A DNA stretch of 64,000 bases. Source: Bifidobacterium catulorum (GTDB lineage Bacteria; Actinomycetota; Actinomycetes; Actinomycetales; Bifidobacteriaceae). Numbering within the stretch: the first letter of the stretch is position 1; every line of letters starts with the position of its first letter. The position numbers and the translations under genes were made by a program. The DNA lies in NCBI RefSeq assembly GCF_003129925.1, contig NZ_QFFN01000009.1, forward strand, positions 1 to 64,000. Reading direction: 5' to 3'. Positions 23,615 through 32,982 of the stretch are shown one piece after another. The notes beneath the pieces are model-generated. The model was not told the origin of the DNA and searched no databases. It saw only the letters and a program-made list of their open reading frames with translations.

Positions 23615-25750
23615 ATGACCGAACAATTCACATGGGGCAACGACCATGTGCAGGCGACATTCACCTACGCCGACGACCAGCCGCTGTCACTGACCGCAAT
23701 CCGTGCGGCGGACGGCGACTACACCGACGTCGCACCGTTCCCCTATCCCCAATCGTTCGTCGAGATCACGGCCGACGGATTCATGCAGGGCAACATGGGA
23801 TCCCGATATTCGGAGACCATGATCGGCAACGACCTGCGATATGCGGACCGGCACGAGGAACGGCTCGACGACGCCTCACGACTACGCATCACCATGCACT
23901 CGGCCACATACGGGCTTGAAGCCGAGGCCGTGCTCACCACACCGGACGACGCCGCGGCCATCAACGTCGCAGTGCGTGTGACCAACATCGGGACCGCCCC
24001 GATCACCCTTACATCGGTGAGCTCGCTCTCCGCCTATGTTCGGCTCGGCGACAACGACCCCGACCATTGGGACCTGTACACGACGAAATCGGATTGGGCC
24101 GCGGAAAACCGATGGAGCCACGAACCCATTCGCACCAACCAGCTCGTGAAATCACTGGGATTGAAGTCCGCCTCGATTCTCTCCGTCGGCAATCCGACCT
24201 CGTCCTGCATCGAGATCGGCGGGACGGTCACCCACCAATCGTCGACCAGCCGGTCCACTGGCTCCGAAGAACCTACCGGCGCAATCGTGGACCGCGTCAC
24301 GGGAACCGCGATCGTCTGGCAGGCGGAAAACAACGGACCATGGCTTTGGCAACTGGGAGAACGTCCCGACGGCGTATATCTCGACGTATACGGGCCGACC
24401 GACATCGAACATCATTGGAGCCTGTCGCTCGCCCCCGGGGAGTCCTTTACCACGACGCCGGCCACGGTCGCCGTATCCGGCAAGGGTTTCGACGGCGCAA
24501 TCGCCGAAATGACGCGATACCGGCGATTCGACGTCCTCGACCATCCCGATCACACGAACCTGCCGGTCATCTTCAACGACTACATGAACACACTGTCCGG
24601 CGACCCGACGACGGAACGCGAGCTGCCACTCATCGACGCCGCGGCGAAGGCCGGCGCCGAATACTATTGCGTCGATTGCGGCTGGTACGACGACGGCGGC
24701 GACTGGTGGCCCTCCGTGGGCGAATGGCAGGAATCGAAGCATCGGTTCCCCAACGGCTTCAAGGAAGTGCTCGACCACATCCGCGAACGCGGAATGAAAC
24801 CGGGCGTATGGCTGGAGCCCGAGGTCATCGGCGTCAACAGCCCAATGGCCGAGAAACTCCCGGACTCGGCGTTCTTCCAGCGCGACGGCAAACGCATCGT
24901 GACCCACATGCGATACCTGCTCGACATCCGCGATGCGGCGGCGAAGGCCCACCTCGACGCCACCGTCGACCATCTGGTCGACGACCTCGGCGTACGGTTC
25001 TTCAAATTCGACTACAACGTGAACACGGGGGCCGGCACGGACCACGATGCGCCGAGCCGTGGAGAAGGGCAGCTGGAGGCCGGACGCGCCTACCTCGAAT
25101 GGATCGACGACCTGCATGCACGTCACCCCGACCTGACCATAGAGACCTGCTCGTCAGGCGCCATGCGATCGGACTGGGCGACGGTGTCACACAGCCAGAT
25201 CCAATCGACCAGCGATCAGACGGATTACATCCAATACGCCAACATCGCGGCGAGCGCGCCTGCGATCATGCTGCCCGAGCAGGCCGGCAACTGGGCATAT
25301 CCGAACCGGTTCATGACGCCGGCGCAGACACGTTACGCGATGCTGGCCGGCATCGTCGGACGCCTGTATCTTTCCGGGTATCTCACCCAGATGGACGACG
25401 AACAATTGCACCTCGTCACGACGGCGTTGGACATCCATAAGACGATCCGGCATGAAGTGGCGCATTCGACGCCGTTCTGGCCCATCGGTCTGCCCCAGTG
25501 GAACGACGACGTGCTGATGCTGGGGTTGCGTTCCGGGAATCACGGATATCTGGCCCTGTGGAAGAAAACCCCTATCTCCGAAGGACGGCTGACCCTGCAG
25601 CTCGACGGATACGACGCGGGATTCAGCGGCATCACGCAACTGTTCGGCTCGGATTCCGCGGTCGCATGGACGCAGACCGATGCCGCGCTGACAATCGACG
25701 ATCGCAGCGACGACGACCCGTTCTGCGCCCTGTACAAGGTCACCTACTGA
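23615..25750 (+). CDS. Alpha-galactosidase, glycoside hydrolase family 36
   Basis: A 711-residue cytoplasmic enzyme (no signal peptide) that removes terminal alpha-galactose, for example from raffinose-family sugars or melibiose. An N-terminal beta-sandwich (about 1-300) precedes the catalytic barrel: LPVIFNDYMNTLSGDPT, the nucleophile Asp466 in RFFKFDYN and the acid/base Asp534 in STSDQTD, 68 residues apart as in the family. TIETCSSGAMR is also conserved. The ATG at 23615 has AAAGGAG about nine bases upstream; an upstream in-frame ATG would place the operator inside the gene. It is part of a self-contained cassette with the MFS transporter and LacI regulator. Confidence 0.93.
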   Translation: MTEQFTWGNDHVQATFTYADDQPLSLTAIRAADGDYTDVAPFPYPQSFVEITADGFMQGNMGSRYSETMIGNDLRYADRHEERLDDASRLRITMHSATYGLEAEAVLTTPDDAAAINVAVRVTNIGTAPITLTSVSSLSAYVRLGDNDPDHWDLYTTKSDWAAENRWSHEPIRTNQLVKSLGLKSASILSVGNPTSSCIEIGGTVTHQSSTSRSTGSEEPTGAIVDRVTGTAIVWQAENNGPWLWQLGERPDGVYLDVYGPTDIEHHWSLSLAPGESFTTTPATVAVSGKGFDGAIAEMTRYRRFDVLDHPDHTNLPVIFNDYMNTLSGDPTTERELPLIDAAAKAGAEYYCVDCGWYDDGGDWWPSVGEWQESKHRFPNGFKEVLDHIRERGMKPGVWLEPEVIGVNSPMAEKLPDSAFFQRDGKRIVTHMRYLLDIRDAAAKAHLDATVDHLVDDLGVRFFKFDYNVNTGAGTDHDAPSRGEGQLEAGRAYLEWIDDLHARHPDLTIETCSSGAMRSDWATVSHSQIQSTSDQTDYIQYANIAASAPAIMLPEQAGNWAYPNRFMTPAQTRYAMLAGIVGRLYLSGYLTQMDDEQLHLVTTALDIHKTIRHEVAHSTPFWPIGLPQWNDDVLMLGLRSGNHGYLALWKKTPISEGRLTLQLDGYDAGFSGITQLFGSDSAVAWTQTDAALTIDDRSDDDPFCALYKVTY

Positions 25751-25783
25751 CCGGCAGGCCGACCCTCCGCCGCGTGGCCCCGA

Positions 25784-26839
25784 TCATTCCCGTGGCGGCG
25801 CGGCGGATCGGCGTACTTTCAATTCGCCGGAAAACTCCCGGATTCGGCGCCCCTCGTCGCCGACGCCCTCGCTCCCGCCCAAGGCCACGTCGATAAGCAT
25901 CGAGTACAATGCCCTGCCCACCTGATCGAACGGCACCGAATACGTCGTCAGCGCGGGCGTATACACCTCGGCGATGGGCGTGTCGTCAAAGCCGACGACG
26001 CTGATGTCGTCCGGCACCCGCTTGCCTTCGGCCGCCAGTCCGCCTATCAACGACATGGCGATGACATCGTTGCCGGCGAACACCGCCGTCACGGCGTCAT
26101 CATGGGCGAGCCGGCATCCGATCTCATATGCCTGTCGTGGGGTGTCGGCTCCCGTCAGAGGCGTGGGCGGCACGATTCCGGCATCGCGCAATGCGCTGGA
26201 CCATCCCAATTCCCGTCCGGAAATCGGCCGACCGTCAACGATGCCAGTCAGGGTTCCCGACACATAATGCACGGTCCGGTGGCCCAGAGACAACAGGTAC
26301 TCCGTCAACGTGCGGCCGCCGAGTTCGTCGCAGACGGACACCTGATTATAAGTTCCGTCGGTGATGTCGCCCACGACCGACACCGCGGGAATGGAGAACG
26401 GCATCTCATCCAGCGTCTTGCGACCATAGCTCTCGAAATCCGTGAAGATCAACCCCATGGGCCGTTCCTCGCGAACGTGGTCAAGGGCGGTGTTCACCGA
26501 AGCGTGAGACGACGGGTCCACGGAAAAGATGGAGATGAGGTTGCCGGACCCCTTGCCCTCCTCGATGATGCCGTTGATGACCGACGACGGTCCGAACAAC
26601 GGCAGGTTCCATGTGAATACAAGAATGGTGTCGGTGGTGCCGGTCACGAATGCGCGCGCCAAAGGATTCGGCTGATACCCGAGCCTGGAGACGACCTCCT
26701 CGATTTTTTCGGCGGTCTTGGGCCGTACGACGCTGCGATTATTGAAATATCGAGACACCGTCGCCGTGGACACACCCGCAAGCTTCGCCACATCGGTGAT
26801 GGACGGCTGACTGCTGCGTTTGCTTCTCATTGCTGACAT
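25784..26839 (-). CDS. LacI-family transcriptional regulator
   Basis: A 351-residue repressor. The N-terminal helix-turn-helix is textbook (SITDVAKLAGVSTATVSRYF, then a hinge helix with NPLARAFVTG). It is followed by a periplasmic-binding-protein-like sugar sensor (GLIFTDFESYGRKT, AVFAGNDVIAMSLIGGL and DDISVVGFDDTPIAEVYTPALT). It ends 33 bases from the convergent alpha-galactosidase gene and presumably controls it and the MFS gene. The start at 26839 is uncertain, since no clear ribosome site is visible; the next ATG is nine bases downstream. Reading further upstream would run into repeat copy B and is rejected. Confidence 0.9.
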   Translation of the reverse strand: MSAMRSKRSSQPSITDVAKLAGVSTATVSRYFNNRSVVRPKTAEKIEEVVSRLGYQPNPLARAFVTGTTDTILVFTWNLPLFGPSSVINGIIEEGKGSGNLISIFSVDPSSHASVNTALDHVREERPMGLIFTDFESYGRKTLDEMPFSIPAVSVVGDITDGTYNQVSVCDELGGRTLTEYLLSLGHRTVHYVSGTLTGIVDGRPISGRELGWSSALRDAGIVPPTPLTGADTPRQAYEIGCRLAHDDAVTAVFAGNDVIAMSLIGGLAAEGKRVPDDISVVGFDDTPIAEVYTPALTTYSVPFDQVGRALYSMLIDVALGGSEGVGDEGRRIREFSGELKVRRSAAPPRE

Positions 26840-26913
26840 TTTGTGACCGTTGACCGCCTGACGACGACTGTGCTGGATTCTTTTATTGCTGTACGTCACT
26901 GTACGGCATCCCG

Positions 26914-27102
26914 ACGTCAATCGGACGATTTCCAGGGACGACGACGGAAAAACCACGTTTCTCACGCGTCGTCCTTCGCATATCGGATACTTCGTTTTTC
27001 ACATCGTTGCAATTCCGCGGTTCTTGGTTTTCCGACGAGGAACATTCCAAGGACGACGACGAAAAACCACGTTTTCCAAGCGTCGTCCTTCGTGGATATG
27101 CG
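26914..27102. repeat. 190-bp dispersed direct repeat, copy B
   Basis: This is the same element as 21550-21739 and in the same orientation, differing at two positions and by one base in an A-run. It forms the right-hand border of the alpha-galactosidase cassette. The distance between equivalent points of the copies is 5.36 kb. Confidence 0.9.
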
Positions 27103-27104
27103 AC

Positions 27105-27195
27105 GACCGCGGGAACCGACGCCCATCGGCGGTCGGCTCCCGCGGTCGCAATGCCCGGCCTCTGACGGACCGACCGGAACGTCGGCGGTCCGTCA
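27105..27195 (-). terminator. Two tandem hairpins after pgi
   Basis: GACCGCGGGA...ACGCC pairs with GGCG...TCCCGCGGTC (27105-27147), and TGACGGACCG pairs with CGGTCCGTCA (27163-27195). They lie downstream of the minus-strand pgi gene and upstream of repeat copy B. There is no T tract, so this could be termination or mRNA 3'-end protection. No gene is seen between 26840 and 27234. Confidence 0.55.
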
Positions 27196-27234
27196 AGCCG
27201 CGTCACGAATCAGCGACGCTGATCGTCGGGAGAA

Positions 27235-28935
27235 TCAGAACTCCCTGTGCTCGCGGTAGAAGCGGATGAGGCTCTGGGTGGAGGCGTCCTGGGCGGCGAG
27301 GGCGTCGTCGTCCTTGGAGATGGCCGGGGTGATCTGCTTGGCGAGCTGCTTGCCGAGCTCGACGCCCCACTGGTCGTAGGAGTCCACGCCCCACACGGTG
27401 CCCTCGACGAGGGTGATGTGCTCGTACAGCGCGATGAGCTCGCCGAGCGAGAACGGGGTCAGCGACACGCCGAGGATGGACGTGGTCGGACGGTTGCCCT
27501 TGAACACGCGGGCGGGGACGATCTCCTCCGGGGTGCCTTCGGCACGCACCTCGTCAGCGGTCTTGCCGAATGCGAGCGCCTTGGTCTGGGCGAGGTAGTT
27601 GCCGAGGAACAGCTCGTGCACGTCCTGGTCGCCGTCCTTGACCGGGTTCGGGGTGTTGGCGAAGGCGATGAAGTCGGCGGGGATGAGCTGAGTGCCCTGG
27701 TGAATCAGCTGGTAGAAGGCGTGCTGGCCGTTGGTGCCGGGCTCGCCCCAGAAGATCTCGCCGGTGTCGGTGGTCACCGGGGTGCCGTCCCAGCGCACCG
27801 ACTTGCCGTTGGATTCCATGGTGAGCTGCTGCAGGTAGGCCGGGAAGCGGTGCAGGTACTGGTCGTAGGGCAGCACGGCGTGCGAGGCGGCCTTGAAGAA
27901 GTTGCGGTACCACACATTGATGAGGCCCATGAGCGCGACGACGTTCTTCTCGAACGGCGTGTTGGCGAAGTATTCGTCGATCTCGTGGAAGCCGTGCAGG
28001 AACTCCTCGAACTGCGCGGGGCCGTAGACCACGGCGAGCGAGGTACCGACGGCGGAGTCCACGGAGTAGCGGCCGCCGACCCAGTTCCAGAAGCCGAAGG
28101 CGTTCTCCGGGTCGATGCCGAACTCCTCGACCTTCTCCAGGTTGGTGGAGACGGCCACGAAGTGCTTCTTGATGGCTTCGGCCCTCTGGGCCTCGTCTCC
28201 GTCGGAGATGGCGCCGGAGGCGGTGAGCTCCTCAAGCAGCCAGGTGCGGGCCTCGCGGGCGTTGGTGAGGGTCTCCAGCGTGGTGAAGGTCTTGGAGACG
28301 ATGATGAACAGCGTGGTCTCCGGGTCGAGGCCCTTGGTCTTCTCGGCCAGGTCGTTCGGGTCGATGTTGGAGATGTAGCGGGCGGAGATGCCGGCGTCGG
28401 CGTAGGGCTTCAGCGCCTCGTAGGCCATGACGGGGCCGAGGTCGGAGCCGCCGATGCCGATGTTGACGACGGTCTCGATCTTGCGGCCGGTGACGCCGGT
28501 CCACTTGCCGGAGCGCACGTCCTCGGCGAAGGCGTAGATCTTCTTCAGGGTGTCGCGCACGTCCTTGACGACGTCCTGGCCGTCGACGATGTACTTGCCC
28601 TCGTCCTCGACCGGGCGGCGCAGCGCGGTGTGCAGCACGGCGCGGTCCTCGGTGTTGTTGATGTGGACGCCGGTGTACTGCTGCTTGATGCGTTCGTCGA
28701 GCTTGACTTCCTTGGCGAGGTTGACCAGCAGTCGCAGCGTCTCGTCGGTGACGAGGTTCTTGGAGAGGTCGAAGTGCAGGTCGCCGGCCTCGAAGCTGAG
28801 CTTCTTCACGCGATCGGCATCTTCGGCGAACCACTTCTTGAGGTCGATTCCCTCGGCCTGAAGTTCATCGTAGTGCTTCTGCAGCGCGGCCCAGGCCGGG
28901 GTCGAGGTCGCGTCGATGGGAGGATTAATGGCCAT
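27235..28935 (-). CDS. pgi: Glucose-6-phosphate isomerase
   Basis: A 566-residue enzyme interconverting glucose-6-phosphate and fructose-6-phosphate, which feeds the fructose-6-phosphate shunt if this is a bifidobacterium. Family motifs are [18 protein letters not shown], the signature around [16 protein letters not shown], and QLLMESNGK-like [10 protein letters not shown]. The C-terminus has [12 protein letters not shown] with the conserved Lys. The ATG at 28935 follows AAAGGACC. Codon use is highly regular, which fits a highly expressed gene. Confidence 0.97.
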   Translation of the reverse strand: MAINPPIDATSTPAWAALQKHYDELQAEGIDLKKWFAEDADRVKKLSFEAGDLHFDLSKNLVTDETLRLLVNLAKEVKLDERIKQQYTGVHINNTEDRAVLHTALRRPVEDEGKYIVDGQDVVKDVRDTLKKIYAFAEDVRSGKWTGVTGRKIETVVNIGIGGSDLGPVMAYEALKPYADAGISARYISNIDPNDLAEKTKGLDPETTLFIIVSKTFTTLETLTNAREARTWLLEELTASGAISDGDEAQRAEAIKKHFVAVSTNLEKVEEFGIDPENAFGFWNWVGGRYSVDSAVGTSLAVVYGPAQFEEFLHGFHEIDEYFANTPFEKNVVALMGLINVWYRNFFKAASHAVLPYDQYLHRFPAYLQQLTMESNGKSVRWDGTPVTTDTGEIFWGEPGTNGQHAFYQLIHQGTQLIPADFIAFANTPNPVKDGDQDVHELFLGNYLAQTKALAFGKTADEVRAEGTPEEIVPARVFKGNRPTTSILGVSLTPFSLGELIALYEHITLVEGTVWGVDSYDQWGVELGKQLAKQITPAISKDDDALAAQDASTQSLIRFYREHREF

Positions 28936-29143
28936 GTGAGGTCCTTTCATCACTATGGAATGATTCGTGGAAATCATCCTGTTCCGGTTCCAACATACTG
29001 TGATTGACGGACAGATGAAATCGAACACGAATGTTGTTATTTGTGCGTTAGAACGTGCAATAAGTACGATTTATCAACGTAGTATTTGCGAAACTCGCCG
29101 TTCATGTTCTGTTCAGTGCGATGTAGGAAACCAGACGGACAGG

Positions 29144-30289
29144 CTACAGAATCGCGTCATACCCGCGGGCGGCGAGCGCGGCGACCATGCGCTTGACCTC
29201 CTGGCTGCGGGCCCTCGGCGCGACGAGCAGCGCGTCCGGCGTGTCCACGACCACGAGGTCGTCCGCGCCCAGCAGGGCGATGGTCCGCCCCGCCCCGCCG
29301 GCCGGGGCGACGACGTTGCCCGCGGAGTCGAGGCAGACCACGCGGCCGGGGTCGCCGATGATCTTGTTGTTGTACCGGTCCGCGCTGGGCACGAGCGCGG
29401 CCACGGAATTGAAGTCACCGATGTCGTCCCATCCGAACCCGCCCGGCACCACGGCCACGCCGCCCTCGGCGGCCAGCGGCTCGGCCACCGCATAGTCGAA
29501 CGCTATCTTCTCGACGCCCGGCCAGAGGCGTTCCATCATCGCCGCCCGATGGTCGGCGTCATCGTCCCATATGGCGGCGATGGCCGTCACCGTCTCGTGG
29601 ATCCGCGGCCTGAGACGCGCCAGCGTGTCGAGCAGCACGTCGGCGCGCATCACGAACATGCCGGCGTTCCACCGGTATTCGCCGGTCATCAGGTACGCCT
29701 GGGCGGTGGCGGAGTCCGGCTTCTCCACGAAAGCGCGCACCATCCGGGCGTCCGGGGCGTCCGGCACCTCGCCGCCCAGGGCCCGGCCCTGGCGAATGTA
29801 GCCGAACGCCGTGGACGGCCGCGTGGCCGCGATGCCGATGGTGGCGACGTATCCGGCGCGCGCCGCAGCCACGGCCTGCGCCACGCATTCGCGGAACGTC
29901 TCCTCGTCGCGGATCACGTGGTCGGCGGCGAACGAGCCGACCACCACATCGCACCCATGACGCCGCGCCAGTATGGCCGTCGCCAGCGCGATGGCGGCCG
30001 TGGAGTCGCGCCCGACCGGTTCGACGAACAGGTTGCGCCCGTCCAGTTCCGGCAGCTGCGCCGCGACCGCCGCCGCATGGGCCGCGCCGGTCATCACCGC
30101 CACGTGGCCGTTTCCGGCGAAGGCCGCCAGACGGTCGAAGGTGGCCTGGATCATCGTGCGCCCCGAGCCGAGGAAGTCATAAAGGAACTTCGGCCGCGCG
30201 CCACGGCTCAGCGGCCAAAGCCGCGACCCGACGCCACCGGCAGGAATCAACGCATGGAAATCGGAGAATCGTCCATCGGTCTGCTGCAT
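29144..30289 (-). CDS. manC: Mannose-1-phosphate guanylyltransferase (GMP type)
   Basis: A 381-residue sugar nucleotidyltransferase making GDP-mannose from mannose-1-phosphate and GTP. The nucleotide-binding loop is LIPAGGVGSRLWPLSRGARP followed by KFL. FVEPVGRDSTAAIALA, GSFAADHVI, EKPD and WNAGMFVMRADVLL are all family motifs. There is no C-terminal isomerase domain, so the short monofunctional type. It stands alone, 23 kb from the polysaccharide cluster it may supply. The start at 30289 is the likeliest in-frame ATG, with GGTGG just upstream; an earlier ATG would include part of the repeat motif region. Confidence 0.9.
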   Translation of the reverse strand: MQQTDGRFSDFHALIPAGGVGSRLWPLSRGARPKFLYDFLGSGRTMIQATFDRLAAFAGNGHVAVMTGAAHAAAVAAQLPELDGRNLFVEPVGRDSTAAIALATAILARRHGCDVVVGSFAADHVIRDEETFRECVAQAVAAARAGYVATIGIAATRPSTAFGYIRQGRALGGEVPDAPDARMVRAFVEKPDSATAQAYLMTGEYRWNAGMFVMRADVLLDTLARLRPRIHETVTAIAAIWDDDADHRAAMMERLWPGVEKIAFDYAVAEPLAAEGGVAVVPGGFGWDDIGDFNSVAALVPSADRYNNKIIGDPGRVVCLDSAGNVVAPAGGAGRTIALLGADDLVVVDTPDALLVAPRARSQEVKRMVAALAARGYDAIL

Positions 30290-30350
30290 GCCACCATTCT
30301 CACACACGTCCGACGCCAGGTCGACAAGCATTCGGCAACCTTCCAGCAGC

Positions 30351-30502
30351 CAATCCGCGTTTTGGGAGTGGATTTGAAGCCCGCAAAACGGCAATCTGCG
30401 TTTTGGGAGTCCTTCCGGAGCGATACAGGAAGTACAACCGTTGCAATCCCGCCGACCTTACTCCCGTTTTTCCCCTTCCAACCACTCCCAAAACGTAGAT
30501 TG
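30351..30502. repeat. Three copies of a 19-bp motif upstream of manC
   Basis: CAATCCGCGTTTTGGGAGT (30351-30369), CAATCTGCGTTTTGGGAGT (30392-30410) and the inverted copy of CAATCTACGTTTTGGGAGT (30484-30502) differ only at two positions. The first two start 41 bases apart, about four helical turns. They lie 62 to 213 bases upstream of manC in a 337-base gene-free stretch between manC and tRNA-Thr. A regulator-binding role is inference. Confidence 0.85.
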
Positions 30503-30626
30503 ATGTCTGCAACCACCCGCAACATGTCACGCCACGCCGATGACTTCCCTCAATTTGCATAACCGAAAACCATGCAGTATGATAATCTACTTGTGTGCGC
30601 ATTGCTATTGCATTGCTCCACGAATT

Positions 30627-30702
30627 GCCACTTTAGCTCAGTCGGTAGAGCGGCTCACTCGTAATGAGCAGGTCGACAGTTCGATTCTGTCAAGTGGCTC
30701 CA
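30627..30702 (+). tRNA. tRNA-Thr, anticodon CGU
   Basis: A full cloverleaf: acceptor GCCACTT/AAGTGGC, D arm GCTC-AGTCGGTA-GAGC, anticodon stem GCTCA/TGAGC with loop CTCGTAA (anticodon CGT), and T arm GACAG-TTCGATT-CTGTC. Discriminator T at 30699 is followed by an encoded CCA. It reads ACG codons. Confidence 0.97.
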
Positions 30703-30704
30703 TG

Positions 30705-30734
30705 AAACCCTAGGTTCCGGCCTAGGGTTTTTGC
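30705..30734 (+). terminator. Terminator after tRNA-Thr
   Basis: AAACCCTAGG pairs with CCTAGGGTTT around a 6-base loop and runs into T residues, directly after the tRNA. Confidence 0.88.
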
Positions 30735-30769
30735 TTCCCGGCCCCATCCGTTCAGGACGCCCGGGATTC

Positions 30770-30850
30770 GCGCGAGTGGCGGAATTGGTAGACGCGCAGG
30801 ATTTAGGTTCCTGTGTCTTTGACGTGTGGGTTCAAGTCCCATCTCGCGCA
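30770..30850 (+). tRNA. tRNA-Leu, anticodon UAG
   Basis: A class II cloverleaf: acceptor GCGCGAG/CTCGCGC, D-loop with GGAATTGGTAGA, anticodon stem CAGGA/TCCTG with loop TTTAGGT (anticodon TAG), long variable arm, and T loop GTTCAAGTC. Discriminator A; CCA is not encoded. It reads CUA/CUG codons. Confidence 0.96.
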
Positions 30851-30856
30851 CGTTGG

Positions 30857-30900
30857 AATCCTCTTGAACCATTGTCGTTTCGACGTTCAGGAGGATTTTT
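30857..30900 (+). terminator. Terminator after tRNA-Leu
   Basis: AATCCTCTTGAAC pairs with GTTCAGGAGGATT (one G-U) and is followed by TTT. Confidence 0.85.
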
Positions 30901-31001
30901 CGCGTCCGCACCCGACTCGGAGCCCCGGCACAGGGGCACCACCCACGGGAATCCGGCGCGGACGCAGAGAGTGAAGAACCACAGGATTCAGGGGAGACGA
31001 C

Positions 31002-32009
31002 ATGTCCGGACTGATTCATCCGATCACCCTGCTCGCGATCGTTTTCGTCGGCTACGGGTTCAAACGCGCGCACATCTTCGGAGAGAAGGACTACCGCATC
31101 CTGCAGCGCATCGTGTTCAACCTCACGCTGCCGGCGGCGATCATCGTGTCGTTCCTCACGAACCCGCACGACCCCGGGCTGCTGTGGATCTCGCTGTTCG
31201 GTCTGGCATGCGGGCTCATCCCCACCCCGATCCTGTATTTCCTCAGCCGGCGCAAGCCGGTGAACGAGCGCGCGTTCCTCATGCTCAACGGCGCGGGATT
31301 CAACATCGGCAACTTCTGCTTCCCCGTCATGCAGTCCATGCTCGGTTCGGCGTCGTTGGTCACCGGAGCCATGTTCGACATGGGCAATTGCGTGGTGGTG
31401 GCCGCCGGCAACAACCTGCTCACGCAACGGCTGCTGCATATCGACCCCGACAGGCCGCTGAGCGAACAGAACCATGGGGACATGACCGTCACGCGACTGC
31501 CCCGCATCAAGCCGAAGGACAGGGACGCCCGACGCCTCGCCCGACGCGCCACGATCCTATCCATCGCGAGGAGCTTCCTCACGTCGGTGCCGTTCGACAC
31601 CTATCTGCTCATGATCGTGCTGATGTTCACCGGAGTGAAGCTGCCCGGCGTCGTGGTGGACGTCCTCGGGCCGGTGGGCGACGCCAATGGTTTCTGCTCG
31701 ATGCTCATGGTCGGTATGCTCATGGACTTCCCGAACAGCCGCAGGGAGGTCTCGCAGGCGTTGCGCGTGGTGGCCTGCCGCATCCCCTTCGCGGTCCTGT
31801 TCGCATTGACCGCATGGTTCCTGCTGCCGTATGACGCCCCGACGCGCAAGGCCATCGTGATGCTGTGCATGGCGCCGACCGCCGTGTTCGCCACGTTGTT
31901 CTCCGACCGTGTGCTCGGCAACGCGAAGATGGCCGGCTTCTGCCTTTCCGTGACGGCGGTGATGGGCATGGTGGCCATGACCGCCGCGAACTACCTGATC
32001 CCCGCCTGA
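31002..32009 (+). CDS. AEC-family permease (auxin efflux carrier / malate permease type)
   Basis: A 335-residue membrane protein with about ten helices in two inverted halves and a basic central loop (about 150-190). Family features include an N-terminal GYGFKRAHIFGEKDYRILQR followed by FNLTLPAAIIVSF, and NGAGFNIGNFCFPVMQSM in helix 4. AEC transporters export small organic acids or amino acids; the substrate here is unknown. GGGGAGACGAC precedes the ATG. It is convergent with rdgB. Confidence 0.85.
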   Translation: MSGLIHPITLLAIVFVGYGFKRAHIFGEKDYRILQRIVFNLTLPAAIIVSFLTNPHDPGLLWISLFGLACGLIPTPILYFLSRRKPVNERAFLMLNGAGFNIGNFCFPVMQSMLGSASLVTGAMFDMGNCVVVAAGNNLLTQRLLHIDPDRPLSEQNHGDMTVTRLPRIKPKDRDARRLARRATILSIARSFLTSVPFDTYLLMIVLMFTGVKLPGVVVDVLGPVGDANGFCSMLMVGMLMDFPNSRREVSQALRVVACRIPFAVLFALTAWFLLPYDAPTRKAIVMLCMAPTAVFATLFSDRVLGNAKMAGFCLSVTAVMGMVAMTAANYLIPA

Positions 32010-32096
32010 GAGCCAAACACGAAACAACAACCCGTAGGACCACGGCACCGGGGACCCGGGTCGACGGCGACGGCGACCGATTCGATCCGTATGCCG

Positions 32097-32777
32097 TCAG
32101 TCGATGAGGGCGCGCCGGATGCTGCGCGTCAACGCGCGGATAGCCTTGGAACGATGCGAGATGGCGTTCTTCTCCTCGGGCGTCATCTCGGCGCTGGTCA
32201 GCGGGCCGCCGTTCTCGCCGGAGCGCGCCGGCTGGTCGTAAGGCACGAAGATCGGGTCGTAGCCGAATCCATGCTCGCCCCGGGGCTCGCGGATGATCGT
32301 GCCACGCATGTCGCCCAGTTCCACGTTCTCGTTGTGGATGCTGTACGGCGCCTCGTCCCGCCCCGCCTCGGGCACCACGAAGGCGGCGGCGCAGCGGAAG
32401 CGGGCCGTGCGGTTCGCGTCGGGGATGTCTGCGATCTGGTCGAGCAGCAGCCGGTAGTTGGCCACGTCGTCGCCGTGATGCCCGCACCAGCGCGCCGACA
32501 GGATGCCGGGGGCCGAGCCCAGCACGTCGACGATCAGTCCGGAGTCGTCGGCGATGGCGGGCAGACCGGTGCGCCGCACCACGTCACGCGCCTTGATCAG
32601 CGCGTTCTGCTCGAAGCTCACGCCGTCCTCCACCGGATCGGGCAGGCCGAGCTGCCCGGCGGTCACGAGTTCGATGCGGTCCGCGTCCGATCCCAGATCC
32701 TCGGTGAGGATACGCCGAATCTCCGTGAGTTTTCCGGCGTTATGGGTGGCGACCACCAGTCTGACCGTGTTGCTCAT
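32097..32777 (-). CDS. rdgB: XTP/dITP diphosphatase (RdgB/HAM1 family)
   Basis: A 226-residue house-cleaning pyrophosphatase that hydrolyses dITP, dXTP and similar non-standard nucleotides. Motifs are VVATHNAGKLTEIRRIL (N-terminal), FEQNALIKAR, LPAIADDSGLIVDVL, GHHGDD, FGYDPIFVPY and SHRSKAIRAL. It lies about 200 bases after rph on the same strand, the usual rph-rdgB arrangement. The start at 32777 is ten bases from AGAGAGG; an ATG six bases earlier is also possible. Confidence 0.95.
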   Translation of the reverse strand: MSNTVRLVVATHNAGKLTEIRRILTEDLGSDADRIELVTAGQLGLPDPVEDGVSFEQNALIKARDVVRRTGLPAIADDSGLIVDVLGSAPGILSARWCGHHGDDVANYRLLLDQIADIPDANRTARFRCAAAFVVPEAGRDEAPYSIHNENVELGDMRGTIIREPRGEHGFGYDPIFVPYDQPARSGENGGPLTSAEMTPEEKNAISHRSKAIRALTRSIRRALID

Positions 32778-32982
32778 GTACATCAAACCTCTCTGAAACC
32801 ATGGGAATCCGGGCATGCCGCGTGTGCGTGCGTGGCTCTATGCCTCCATGCCGCCCGTTCGTTTCCACAATATGGGAAACCCCGTACGTCCGCCAGCCGT
32901 TTGCCGTTGTTGCCACGCCGGCCCACGTCACCGCAGCCGCCAGCCGTGCGCGGTCGCACCGGCCGCGGAGGCACGACCGGAA

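Noticed and set aside
27247-29007. 586-codon plus-strand frame opposite pgi
   Set aside because: Antisense shadow of pgi, with repetitive Gly/Val/Asp/Leu composition.
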